Of a DNA stretch of 64,000 nucleotides, positions 23,096-33,244 are shown in pieces. The translations under genes and the position numbers were made by a program. Source of the stretch: Ampelomyces quisqualis (Eukaryota > Ascomycota > Dothideomycetes > Pleosporales > Phaeosphaeriaceae); the NCBI GenBank assembly GCA_018398575.1, contig JAGTXZ010000010.1:1-64000 (forward strand), in the 5' to 3' direction. Position 1 is the stretch's first letter, and every line of letters starts with the position of its first letter. The notes below the pieces were generated by a model. The model was not told where the DNA came from. It saw only the letters and a list, made by a program, of their open reading frames with translations, and searched no databases.

Positions 23096-23536
23096 TCAGC
23101 GCCAGTCTCCCCCACGAATCTCCGTCTGACTCCACGCTCTTCCATCTGCATCCGGCTCTTCCGGTCTCTTCACCGACAGCGACACCCTCATGCTCGATCT
23201 CTGTAGCTCGTGTGTGACCAGGATGCTCTTCGGACCCTGGTCTTCTCCAACACTGCTTTGGCTTGAGTCCAGCCCATTCGGGTTGACCTCTGGTACCACT
23301 TCAAAACATCGCTTGCGCTCGTAGCGGCGGAGGATGATGGCGATGAGAGGGACCAAGATGACGATGATGACGATGGCGGCGACGATGAAGATAGTGGCGG
23401 AAGGGCTCCATCCATCGTTAGATGAAGCAGTAGGTGCAGGAGGCGCCGGAGAGCCTTGAAGCATGGTTCTTGAGAGCAGGATTTCCCTCTTGTTTGGGAG
23501 TGCATAATGACGGAGGTACGTGGAGATTGGTGCCAT
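23096..23536 (-). CDS. Single-pass membrane protein of unknown function
   Basis: 146 residues. A short N-terminal part rich in Pro/Ala/Ser is followed by one strong transmembrane helix of about 24 residues (TIFIVAAIVIIVILVPLIAI), a basic stop-transfer segment (RRYERKR) and a polar Ser/Asp/Glu-rich tail. That layout fits a type I or III plasma-membrane protein with a cytoplasmic tail, as in small fungal mid2-like or mucin-like sensors, but the outer domain is too short to assign it. A start at residue 25 (MLQGSP...) is possible. There is no recognised family and no link to the cluster beyond proximity. Confidence 0.55.
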   Translation of the reverse strand: MAPISTYLRHYALPNKREILLSRTMLQGSPAPPAPTASSNDGWSPSATIFIVAAIVIIVILVPLIAIILRRYERKRCFEVVPEVNPNGLDSSQSSVGEDQGPKSILVTHELQRSSMRVSLSVKRPEEPDADGRAWSQTEIRGGDWR

Positions 23537-24228
23537 TTTACGCTAGGTGGAAGAAAAGATTGAAGCACGTAAGGAATGGGCAGTCTGTAAAGACAGTGAT
23601 GCTTCGACCTCGAAGCGTGCAAGATGTGAAGCGACAGAAAGGAAGGGTACGCTAGAAACGAAAAAAAGCGCGAACATGAGGGGTGTTGTGCTCCATTACT
23701 AGTGATTCGAACAGATCGACGTATTCCCGTTAATCATCAGTCTGTCGTGCTCACCTAGCGAGCATCGCACCGCACTCTTCAAGGGTTGATGTCGCACAGT
23801 AATTGGTTCACGCCAAAGTGAGTGGGCGTTAGCATACAGCCACTCACATCGCGTAAGCTAGGGGTAGATCAAAAACGCGTGCTGAAGAACGCAGCATCTA
23901 GTGTGATTCGGGGTAGAGATATCTTCTAGAATTTTCGGTGTTGGCGAATGGCAAGGGAACAACGTTCACGCCGGGGAACAGCTGTGAACGATCGCGTGGG
24001 GATATGGTATTGTGGGATGTCGTTGGATCGGACCGGCGCGGCGAGAAAGTGTCAATGCAGCTCATAAAGCTGGCAGCCCTACTTGATTTGCTGGATACTT
24101 GACCGCTTCTTTCCGAATCCTCCCTACGCCAAAAGCGTGTCCTGAAGTGATGGTACACTCCGCGCTGAACTCTGGCATGGTGCAGATGAATGGCGACCGC
24201 CTTCTCCTCTTGCTCGCATGCGCCGCTG
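23537..24228. other. Intergenic region, no gene seen
   Basis: Short overlapping frames only. Promoter of the small TM protein and 3' region of the next minus-strand gene. Confidence 0.45.
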
Positions 24229-24822
24229 TTAAGCGGAAACTTGGCCTGATTCGGCACCCGTCACGTGCGAGTCAACACCCGACGTATCCTCCGCACGCTT
24301 CTCCATCTGCATTCCTTGTTCCTCCATATCCTTCTTCCACATCTCAATCTCCTCTTTCGTCATTCCACTCTTTTCCTTCCATCTTCCGCTTGATGTAATG
24401 TTGAATGGCCAGTGTAGATATCCCACGTACTCGATTGCCCGCTTCTTCTCTTCCGTCTCCGCTTCCTCTAACGCATTGTACATCAATGTTTGTAGCGTCC
24501 TTGCAGCCATGAATTTGTAATGCACATGAAAGACTAGATGGCTTATGTGGGTTGGTCGACTTCGCCCTGGCGCATCAATGTAAGGCACGTACGAGACGGG
24601 CCATGTTGAAGGTTCTTCGTGAACCCATGCTCGGCTTGTGAAGGGATCTTCATCGTCAGTGGAGGGTCCTGGAACACTCGGCTTTGCAAGGTCTTCCCTA
24701 AAGACATGTCCATCCAAGGAAAACAGTGCTCGAGTGGGTGAAGGCGTGATGGGCCCAAGAGGTGGCGGTTCATGTGATGGCATCATCCTACGAACTGGGG
24801 TATCTGGGCGACAGATGTTCAT
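24229..24822 (-). CDS. Conserved-looking hypothetical protein, 197 residues
   Basis: I do not recognise this protein. It is a single exon. The N-terminal third is Pro-rich and disordered. The middle (about residues 75-150) looks folded, with aromatic-rich segments around STWPVSYVPY and SHLVFHVHYKFMA and a Glu/Lys-rich helix. The C-terminus is an acidic-basic helix (KEEIEMWKKDMEEQ) ending in a disordered tail. Codon composition and the lack of interruptions over 594 bp support a real gene. No signal peptide or membrane segment. Function unknown. Confidence 0.55.
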   Translation of the reverse strand: MNICRPDTPVRRMMPSHEPPPLGPITPSPTRALFSLDGHVFREDLAKPSVPGPSTDDEDPFTSRAWVHEEPSTWPVSYVPYIDAPGRSRPTHISHLVFHVHYKFMAARTLQTLMYNALEEAETEEKKRAIEYVGYLHWPFNITSSGRWKEKSGMTKEEIEMWKKDMEEQGMQMEKRAEDTSGVDSHVTGAESGQVSA

Positions 24823-25344
24823 CTTGGAGTTGTGACGGGTAGTTGTGGGTTGCTGTGAGTGATTTGCGTTGTTTTTGGTTTACTCGTTGCGGGAGAACGA
24901 TCTGGCAGAACCTGATAGCAGTTGGGGCTCAAATACTGTGACCACTTGCGATATTTATCTGCCTGGAGGTCGGTACCGAGTCAGTTTCACCGTGAACGAA
25001 GCAGACTAGTATCGTGACGCATTCACGACTATACAAACTCCCGATCGCACTCATAGAGATCACACCCATCGAGAAATGAATTTCGAATACCGGCGATCCA
25101 GGTTACTTCGCCAGAATGCGCAGAGAAGCCAGTACATTTACTTTGTCAAGGAGCCTTACGCAAGCCGACAATGACACTAATCTTGTAGCAAAACATCACT
25201 TCCAAAAAGCAGTCTTGCCATGCTGAATGTATCCAGAGTCTAGAAAGCTTTCACAGACGTAGGTTACAGCCTATTGGACGTGAAGAATACGACGAACATT
25301 CCTCATTCTCTTAGTCTCTATCTCCGACCAACATCCCGATTTCC
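24823..25344. other. Intergenic region, no gene seen
   Basis: No frame worth reporting. Promoter side of the 197-residue gene and 3' side of the next minus-strand gene. Confidence 0.45.
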
Positions 25345-26157
25345 TCATCTACTTTCAGTCATCTCCCAAACCCTCTCCACAATGCCCATACACCTGTGAT
25401 CCATGACCTCGCCACCCATCATCCTCTCCAGCGCCATGCTCTTCTGCAGCCACTTCTCCGGTCTCTCGACATCCCCTGTTGCCACCTGCAACATCTCTCG
25501 CCAAACCCCCCCTACACAATACCCGCCCTGCAAATCCTCCATCGCCCTGCTCTCCCAGATTTTTCCCTCTTCGACATCCAACTCGACGAACAGATCCATC
25601 TCATCATCACTCCTGTCTTCACCAGGAAGCAGCCCGAATTCGCGCTCGAGTTCGTCTTCAGACCAGACACGTTCTACCTGGGATAATTCGCTCGGCGAAT
25701 ACCGGCGCTTCCTTCTTCGCGTCATTTTCTGCTCGGACATACAGGTGCCTATTTTTGGTGCAGGGGCGTCGCCGAGCGCGCCTGTGGGCGTGAGATGTGA
25801 AAGCTGTCGCAATTTGTGGCGGTAGGCAGGGTAGAGGTAGCCATGTTCGTTGCGAAATTTGTCGTCTTTTTCGAGCCTTTTCTTCAGTTGTAGGCGCTCG
25901 AGGCGGAGCTTTGGAGCTGCGGTTATGAGGGCCAGGGAGGTGCTTTTTCGCTTTGTGATGGCGCCGGTTTCAATGCGGGTGGTTAGGTCTCGGGCTGAGG
26001 GGTGGATGTTAGTGGAAGGAGCGCTTGAACTTGGCCCTGGAGAATCGGTACCTGAGTGTGTTCGACGGGCGATAGGGCCGGTGGTACGTTTGTGACGGGC
26101 CTGGAGGCGGTCGAAGAGCCTTTTGTGAAGAGGGGATGATGTGCTCATTGCGACCGT
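25345..26157 (-). CDS. Hypothetical protein, basic then acidic, ~270 residues
   Basis: I do not recognise this protein. I prefer the Met at 26,157 (MSTSSP...), but an upstream in-frame start at 26,175 exists. The first 60 residues are Arg/Ser/Thr-rich and disordered. Then come a Lys/Arg-rich helix (LRLERLQLKKRLEK) and a conserved-looking HGYLYPAYRHKLRQL segment. A basic KMTRRRKRRYS stretch, which could act as a nuclear localisation signal, precedes an acidic middle and a C-terminal helical region. The layout suggests a nuclear protein but gives no function. No introns are needed. Confidence 0.55.
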   Translation of the reverse strand, partial: TVAMSTSSPLHKRLFDRLQARHKRTTGPIARRTHSGTDSPGPSSSAPSTNIHPSARDLTTRIETGAITKRKSTSLALITAAPKLRLERLQLKKRLEKDDKFRNEHGYLYPAYRHKLRQLSHLTPTGALGDAPAPKIGTCMSEQKMTRRRKRRYSPSELSQVERVWSEDELEREFGLLPGEDRSDDEMDLFVELDVEEGKIWESRAMEDLQGGYCVGGVWREMLQVATGDVERPEKWLQKSMALERMMGGEVMDHRCMGIVERVWEMTESR

Positions 26158-26175
26158 GTGGCGGAGTTGAGGCAA

Positions 26176-26568
26176 TATAAATGTGAAGGAATTTGATGCT
26201 TGATATACGAGTAGAAGGGCCGGATTGCTGTAGGATGTCTTGAATGGACGCTACGAAATTGCAACCCAGAAAAGACTTCGTTTTTAGCAGCAGCAGTAGG
26301 CTAGGATGACGATTGTGTGATTGTGACAATAGGAACAATGGTCACGGGGGACAAAGCCTGCGTGACACGCTTGGAGTGAAACGTGAAAGGCGAGACATTG
26401 TGCGCGGTGAAAGTGAACTCTTCAACTCGCGTGAGAAGAACATGGGTTATCACGACAGAAGAGCAAACACTGTTTCTGTGAATGGGAATTATAATTACAG
26501 GACTTATGAGTAAAAAGCTGAGATAGGTACTTGAAATCATTTGGTTGCTGCGATATGGCCGAGTGCGT
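26176..26568. other. Intergenic region, no gene seen
   Basis: Short unsupported frames only. Holds the promoter of the minus-strand gene to its left and the 3' region of the DUF1308 gene. Confidence 0.45.
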
Positions 26569-28071
26569 TCACTTTCTACGACCATGCTTTGCGATTAAGC
26601 TGCGGCTCTCTCCACAAAGCCATATCTGCGGTCCCTGCTCCCCATCTTCGAGGCCGTGCTCATTGAGAACAGTCTCGATCTGTCGCGCTCGTCCTCTGTT
26701 TGCACTTAGAGTGGTAAGACCCTCAGCCCACCCGTACAAGAAGATTGCCCGGTTGAGCGCGCCCAAATCATGTGATAGCCTGGCAGCTACAGCGGGAAGT
26801 CGAGGGATGACCGTTTCCATGTTGCTTGGAACAACGCGTATTGGCAGCTGGAAGCCGTCCGGTACAGTGTGGTCCGACATTGCCTGCCACTCTGAGACAA
26901 GTTGCTCGGTTGACTTGTTAGCGTGATCGCCTTGCGCAAGCAATAGGTCCGCTCGGATTTTCTCCGCATCGGTAGCTAACGTGAGGACAATCGAGCTCAT
27001 CTGCTCCGCGGCCTCTTTGGTAGTGACCATCGGGTGCGATGCAATAGCTGGGTATAGATGGGTGGGCAAGAGATGCTCCTCCGCTTCCTCTTGGATCTGC
27101 GCACGGACTTCCCCGGGGTACCAGTCCAGTATGGGACACTCATGATGTGAGATATCGGAGATGAGCGCGAGCAGGATAGTGCAGTCGATGTTGAGTGTTT
27201 CCGACAAGGATAGAGACCGCTCAATGAGCAGCTTTGGCAGCACGAGTTCGAGAGGTGGAGTGGGCGGTATGTTGTTTGCACAATGTATAGTCGCTCCAGT
27301 GGCGCGGATCTTGTTGAGAATCATATCAATCTCTTTCGTCTTTCCCGCAACAATGCGCGTGAGTACAAAGTGCACCTTGGGTGGCCGTCCTCGGAAGGGA
27401 TTTGCTCGCGCAGCACGCGCAAGCTGGCGCGCATTCTTTACAATGTCGACTTGATCTTCATCGTCATCGTTATCTTCGTCGACCGGTTTGGCATCAGGCA
27501 TGTCTTCATCGGAATCGGAGTCGTTCATCCACCCAAGTTTCGCCAGGTCGAACAGCAGTCGTTTCTCCGATAGTGTCGAGACTCGCAGCCATTCTGCCCC
27601 TTCGCTCGCGACAATGTCGGCCAATGCGTTGATCTTCCCTTTTGATGCACCGCCTTTGCCTTTGGTCATATTTTTTCCGCGCTTGTCCCAGTAGAAGTAC
27701 TTGCGGAATGCTTGCAGCCCGGCCGAGCGTTTCGCAGCGTTCCACAGTGCTTCATGGTAGAGCAAATTGGAGGAGACGATGAAGTGCCGAGCCTTGTCCT
27801 CGTTCATGTTTGCGCCGCTAATCTTCTTGAGAAAAGCGAGCTCATTCTTGAAGTCATTGCGAAGATTGCGGTATTCTACGGGATGCTGGACTCGGGTCAA
27901 GTTTTGCTTCGCCACGACGGCCGCTACATATGTTTCGACTTCGTCATAGAGGTTTTTGCAGCGATCGATGAGGTTCTGAACTGTGACTTCGATATCGGCA
28001 CTTCCCGAAAGACTGGTGGCATCGGTCTCCAGGTCCAGATTGCTGAAGTCAGTGGTTATTGACTCCGCCAT
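26569..28071 (-). CDS. DUF1308 family protein (C7orf25/UPF0415-like)
   Basis: 500 residues in one exon. The N-terminal half is helical, with a conserved YRNLRNDFKNELAFLKK-type region and a basic loop (KNMTKGKGGASKGK). An acidic linker (SDSDEDMPD...DNDDDEDQVD) follows, then a C-terminal domain starting RPPKVHFVLTRI and containing IDCTILLALISDISH. That domain is the pattern I associate with DUF1308, a conserved eukaryotic family without established biochemical function. No signal peptide or TM helix. It is transcribed divergently from the SRP subunit gene with a 430-bp shared promoter region. Assignment to the family is from memory of its pattern and should be treated as likely rather than proven. 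Confidence 0.7.
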   Translation of the reverse strand: MAESITTDFSNLDLETDATSLSGSADIEVTVQNLIDRCKNLYDEVETYVAAVVAKQNLTRVQHPVEYRNLRNDFKNELAFLKKISGANMNEDKARHFIVSSNLLYHEALWNAAKRSAGLQAFRKYFYWDKRGKNMTKGKGGASKGKINALADIVASEGAEWLRVSTLSEKRLLFDLAKLGWMNDSDSDEDMPDAKPVDEDNDDDEDQVDIVKNARQLARAARANPFRGRPPKVHFVLTRIVAGKTKEIDMILNKIRATGATIHCANNIPPTPPLELVLPKLLIERSLSLSETLNIDCTILLALISDISHHECPILDWYPGEVRAQIQEEAEEHLLPTHLYPAIASHPMVTTKEAAEQMSSIVLTLATDAEKIRADLLLAQGDHANKSTEQLVSEWQAMSDHTVPDGFQLPIRVVPSNMETVIPRLPAVAARLSHDLGALNRAIFLYGWAEGLTTLSANRGRARQIETVLNEHGLEDGEQGPQIWLCGESRSLIAKHGRRK

Positions 28072-28501
28072 ATTGGTCGAGAAGGTCGAGACCGTGCAGT
28101 CGTTCGAGTTGAGGCTTGCGGCCGATAGAAGAGCATAGGCTTATGAAGGTGAGAGCCAAGGTTACATGCAGTTCCAAGACGGGAAGTCCAACACCCAGGC
28201 TTTCTTGCAGTTTGCTGCCTGGTTCAGCAGAGATGAGTCAACTTCGCGGAAACGGATCGAGGCCGCTGGTATCTGCGACTCTTCAAGACTTCAACCCAGG
28301 GTGCCAATTCCCACCGCAGCAGTGGTTACACCAGTTGTCGGGGTATCATTACCAGCCGAATAATTGCTTGAAGACGTGTTGCACAGTCGCGCGAGTTGTT
28401 CTAGAAAAGTCGCGAAGAGCCGAAGATGTCCCGACCTCCATGGGCCGACCCCGCCAAAAGTTGCCCACTACCCCAACACGTGCTTCCCTTCCTACACCAC
28501 G
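28072..28501. promoter_or_regulatory. Divergent promoter, DUF1308 / SRP9-21
   Basis: Start codons at 28,071 (minus) and 28,502 (plus) face away from each other across 430 bp, so both promoters lie here. No TATA box stands out. Confidence 0.5.
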
Positions 28502-29065
28502 ATGCCGCACTTCAACTCAAGCCAGGAATGGTACGAGCAGTCTTCATTACTGCTCAAGGCCCGGCCGACATCGGTACGTCACGTGCCTGCCCCCGCACGC
28601 GACTCGACCTGACGCAAGCTACAGACGCGCATAACCTCTAAATATACCGTCCTCAAGCCCTCGGCCTCGAAGATACAGAGGCGCCAGAAATATGCTGCAA
28701 AACAAGCAGAGAAGCCGGCCGACAGTACTCGATCATCATCACCGCCGCCGACACAGCAGAGCCTGGAAGAGCCCACAACAACCTTCACACTCAAGACCTA
28801 TGACCCCGAGTCAGGCACATGTCTGCAGTACGAGACCAACAAGGCGGCCGAGGTCGGAAGACTGATTGGAAATTTGGGGCGTCTGGGGAGGAGCATGGCA
28901 GCGCTGCCAGAAATACCAGAAGACCCGAGCGCGCCGGCAGGAAGCGGCGACGGCGTGTCAACACCACGGATAGACGAGGGCGGAGATGTGAAGATGGGCG
29001 GTGTGCCTGCGGATCCGAAGCCGGCGGCAGGAGGAGCGAGGAAGAAAAAGAAGGGCAAGAAATGA
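28502..29065 (+). CDS. SRP21: Signal recognition particle subunit SRP9/SRP21
   Basis: Exons 28502-28573 and 28625-29065 (51-bp intron) give 170 residues. The first exon encodes MPHFNSSQEWYEQSSLLLKA, and splicing continues with TRITSKYTVLK, the N-terminal part of the SRP9-21 fold. After a Lys-rich insert comes the second half (FTLKTYDPESGTCLQYETNKAAEVGRL in two blocks), followed by a disordered tail ending in a Lys-rich KKKKGKK stretch. In fungi this subunit binds SRP14 and the Alu domain of SRP RNA to slow translation during targeting to the ER. The basic tail probably contacts RNA or ribosome (inference). The N-terminal exon is easily missed because the frame changes at the intron. Confidence 0.85.
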
Positions 29066-29732
29066 CAAGTGCCAGGATCCAGCGACAAATGGAGGGATAG
29101 GGTGAACTACACCAGTATGCCATATGTCAATGCAGGACATACTCGACCGTCGAGACGATTCATCTCACATTCGAGGCACCGCACAAGAAAGAAGCTGAAC
29201 ATTAAACGTTGACACAGTGATGGACTCGACAAAGCAAGCGAATACTGAAACCCGATGATCAATTCATTTCGAGTTCTTGTGATCCTCATGGACCTACGTC
29301 GCGCTTTCCTGTCGCTAACTACCGTGTAAATATGACAGGCAATTACCCAATGGCAAGGTCCTTTCTTGAATGCTGTGTCATCAAAGCAATCATGGGTGAA
29401 ACTTGGACAATTACACTTAAGCTCTGATCGGCATTCACAAACCAATAGACTCACGCTGGTGTGTGATACAGGGCAGGCTAGTTTTCGAGCGATGGCGAAC
29501 CATATTGCGAAGAGCTGATTTTATTGCTCATTAGCGTGTTGGGGAGGGAGGGAGAGTGTGGACGAGGTGGAGGCCCGAGAAGGTTATTCCGCCGAGGCGG
29601 TAGTCAGTCGTTAAATCATTGCACGGCTTTGTGTAATCCATCTTCTATTCGGATCGTCTTCATTCACACCCATCCACAAAACCAGTGCCGCAGCAGCCGC
29701 AATTCCAGCCGTCATCACACCCATGCCAGCTC
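29066..29732. other. Convergent intergenic region
   Basis: 3' regions of the SRP subunit gene and the alpha-glucosidase gene, which converge here. No supported ORF. Confidence 0.45.
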
Positions 29733-32619
29733 TCATCTGGCTTTCCGCACTGGGGACTCGGGCTCTCCAACGGCGAGCCTGTGGCTGTATGCGCCCTTCA
29801 AGCTGACAGGGCCTTGGACAGTCTGCTGTGTCGTCGAACCAAGCAGCGTAATGTTCTTGATGCTAAGATCTGTCTGGTATCCAAAGTCCCCGCTCATGCT
29901 AAAAGCGCCATTGTCGTATGTGAACACAATGTTCGAAGTCGATGTCTGGTTGATGCTGTCACCATCATCGAGGTACAAGGTACCCGAAGCCTGGTTGGTC
30001 GAGTTCGGCGCGATCCAGAGCACGAAATCCTGCTTGCGCAGCTCGGTGGTGGTGTTTGCGGACTCAGCACGGAGAGGCAAGATGGCACCGCCGCGAATGT
30101 GCAGGGGGATCGTGTCGAAACTGATATTGGTGAGATTGATGTATGAACCGTTACCCTGCACGCGCTGGAGTGTCCAGAAGTCGTAGAAGGTCGCGTTGGG
30201 CACGTAAATGCTGACAGATGTGCTGTTCTCTTCGAGCACGGGCGAGACGAGGATGTCGTCACCGAAGAAAAATTGGTGGTCGATACCGAAGGTATTGGTG
30301 TCTTCGGGGTAGTGGTAGAACATCGGATTCAAGGCGGGGAGACCAGAGACTGTCTGGCGGTGGAATGCAGTGTAAAAGTAATCCATCAATCGGTAGCGGA
30401 CGGGGATAATTTTACGAGCCGCCGCAGCAGTGGAATTCCAACGGTAGTACTCCTGGAAGATTGAGGTGTCACCAGCGTGGTTGCGCATGAATGGGTAGAA
30501 AGCACCGAGTGTAGTCCAGCGTGCGCAAAGCGTCTCAGTGGTGTTGCCCGCAAACCCACAGATATCTGGGCCAACCATGGGAAGCTGGAAGATGGATGCA
30601 AAGTTGAGGATACCGGCGATGCTGAAGCGGTATTGCTCCCAGGTACTGACATTGTCACCGAGCCACTTGCCCACGTGGCGGCCAAGACCAACAAAAGAAG
30701 ACCGCGTGATGATGAACGGTCGCCTTGATGGTCGTCGAGCGACCATGGAGTTCTTGGAGGCAATGGACATCATAGAGCCCCAGAAATTGTGGGTATCGTA
30801 GTGGTAAGTGCCGTCGTAGTTCTGGATGTTGGTATCCATGGTCTTGTTGCTGATTGACCCTGCAGCATTCTGGATTTCATATGCGGGATTAATGAGATCG
30901 CGTCCAGGAAGACCCGGGTGCTCTGCAAGATTCTCTGTGTGATTCGAGGCTTGTCGCTCGTCAAACTGCCTCACGGGTTTGCTGGACACCTCACGTGCGC
31001 TGACGGAGCGGCTGGTGCTGTTTACGCCAGGTTGAAACCTCGCTGGGAAGCCCGGAATCCTACGACCGCCTGCATTCTGGCGGACTGGTGGTGGCTCAGG
31101 CGGGTTTTTAGATTCTTCTGAGTATGCTAAACATAATTAGTGTACTGGAGGCGGACAATGCGCTTCGCCAATCTTACCGTCTGGGCTCGAGCATGGGTAC
31201 GGGCAGAAGTTGGCCGGCTCGTTCATGTCGTTCCAAAGACCGTCAATGTCAACACCGGTCTCGGCGTCAAAGAATTCTGCAAACTGGCCGTCCCAGTACT
31301 CCTGGGCGTTGGGATGGAACCAATCGGGAAAGACAGTCGGGCCAGGCCAGACAGCACCCTCGTAGAAAGAGCCGTTGGCATGCTTCTGCCAGACATCTAA
31401 CTCAGCACCATCATTGTAGACATCGTTTTCACCTCGCCAGACAGCTGAGTTGACCATGACAATGTAGTGCTGCTGATGTTGATGGAGGTAGTCAATCAGT
31501 TGTCGGACAAGCTCGAGCGGGTAGCGCTCGGGATCCAGGGTGAAGAGGCGACGGAGCTCCATGTAGTCAATGTCCGTCCACATCGTCTACTTTGTGTTAG
31601 CCATTGAGGGCCGAATTTCTTCGACGATCCTACCTCAAGTGGTATCTCGGCTGCGGTGTAATTTGCGACTACCTCCGCAACCTCCCAAACATCCCGATAT
31701 CCGTACTTGCATTGGTGAGATCCAAATCCCCAGTACGGCATCATAGCTGGAGTGCCTGTAAGAGCGGAGTATTGTACGGCGACTTCTTTTGGTGAAGGGC
31801 CGGCCAGAAAGTAGAGATCAATGACACCACCCAGAGCGTTGTACTCAAGATAGGTGCCCTCAGAATCATCAATCTTGACATCCATGCCCTGCGAGCTTGC
31901 CAAGAATACACCGTGGGTCCCATCTGCACCTCTGTGATCGAGGTAGACTGGATGAGCCCCATAAAGGTTGGAGCCAGGTGGAGTTCCGTAAGCATCTCGG
32001 TTCCAGAGCGTTCTCGTGTAATTCGTCGTATTGAGCTGGAAGCTGTCTGTGCTCTCACCAATGCCGTAAAGGTTGGGCTCATCCGGAAGACTGGTCCTCA
32101 GCCGAAGATATTGGTCTTCGAACACAAAGCTTGCTGCAGAAGTGTTGAACAACGTCTCGCTGTTGGTCTTACGAGTGACGGAAAAGGTGAAAGGGCTGTT
32201 AGTCCACGAGAAAGCCAAATCCGAGATGTTGGGGTCGACGTCGCCATCGTTTGATGGTCTTGGCCAGACCGATTCTTGGATCTGGTAAACTTGCTCCGCT
32301 TGATCGTAGATCTTCACATGGAGGCGTTGTTCTATGCGAATCAGCTTGACCCGGTGAAACAACGATGTAGCTTCAGGCTGTTGTGTATCATACCTGACTG
32401 ATACTCGACCAGCAACTTGAGGTTGGTGACGTCCGTGCCATAGACATTGCACGCGGGGCCAGCGAGGGCGAGGTCGGCAGTGACCATGGAGCCATCATTC
32501 CTGACGTTGCTCGCGGTGTATCCGGGGCAATCCTCAAGAGGTTGGCCTTGGCGACTCCCGAGCGAGGCGGCCAGGGCCGGGATGGTCGACCCAAGCAAGA
32601 CAAGAGATTTGTTGAACAT
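29733..32619 (-). CDS. Secreted alpha-glucosidase, glycoside hydrolase family 31
   Basis: Exons 32619-32394, 32331-31634, 31586-31146 and 31094-29733 join in frame to give 908 residues. An N-terminal signal peptide (about the first 20 residues) and many N-x-S/T sequons indicate secretion. The catalytic nucleophile is Asp428 in WNDMNE and the acid/base is Asp602 in WLGDN; both match GH31. The N-terminal galactose-mutarotase-like domain, catalytic barrel and C-terminal beta domains (GAILPLR, LYLDDGDS) are all present. Family members release glucose from the non-reducing ends of maltose, starch and related glucans. Three possible CreA/Mig1 sites and a TATA box lie upstream, so carbon repression is plausible. 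The PPP|PPPVR junction at the third intron is the least certain. Confidence 0.92.
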
Positions 32620-33244
32620 GATGCCGGATGACTGGGGTGCTGTTCAATGGCATGAGGATGACAGCCTTTATATACACGAAGAATCCCAATGGCTATGACT
32701 TGTGTACAAGCACAACCTGGCGCATAGCTTACGCTAGAACCTTGGTATCGAATCGTCCAAAGACTGACTGAGACTTTTCATCGTGGGCCAAGAATTGTTC
32801 CCCCACCCACGTCAGGATCAGGACGCGGGGAAGGAGAGGTCTTGGCAATGAGGAACCCGTAGTTCATTATTCCGAAAGGGTAACGTCGCGGGGTCGGCTT
32901 GCAGGTCAAGCGGCTGGTATGGCCGGAGATCAGCCTCGTGGAGTCCATCGTCAGAACAAGAAACGCAGGACTTGGTAGGACTGGGGAATTTGTGGAGAAG
33001 AACACGCCTAGCCCGGGCCCCGGCGGGAGGGTGGAATGGAGTGATGGTGTTGATTTGTTGTCAGTCGGCCCGCCCAAGCGACGTCGAGTTCGATTGGTTG
33101 CCTGTCGGACCGCGCCTTGATGTCACGCCAAGGACGCGGCCCGAAGTTAGCCCGGGGAAAAGTTGGCTACCGAAGTACTCGATGGTCTAATCTGTACGGA
33201 CTCCAGGCACATTTCCCAGCATCAACCAAGCCACCGACCACACC
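32620..33244. promoter_or_regulatory. Divergent promoter, alpha-glucosidase / PRP19
   Basis: The 625-bp region is shared by the two start codons. It contains a TATA box for the glucosidase and three SYGGRG-type motifs: CCCCAC at 32,801-32,806 (reverse), GCGGGG at 32,825-32,830 and GCGGGG at 32,888-32,893. These are the binding consensus of the carbon repressor CreA. Single sites are common by chance; the group of three within 93 bp is suggestive only. Confidence 0.45.
32667..32674 (-). promoter_or_regulatory. TATA box of the alpha-glucosidase gene
   Basis: TATATAAA on the minus strand, about 48-55 bp upstream of the ATG at 32,619. This is a close match to the consensus and correctly oriented. 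Confidence 0.55.

Noticed and set aside
29524..30186. Long plus-strand frame over the alpha-glucosidase 3' end
   Set aside because: It is the complement of the GH31 coding region, which explains its openness.
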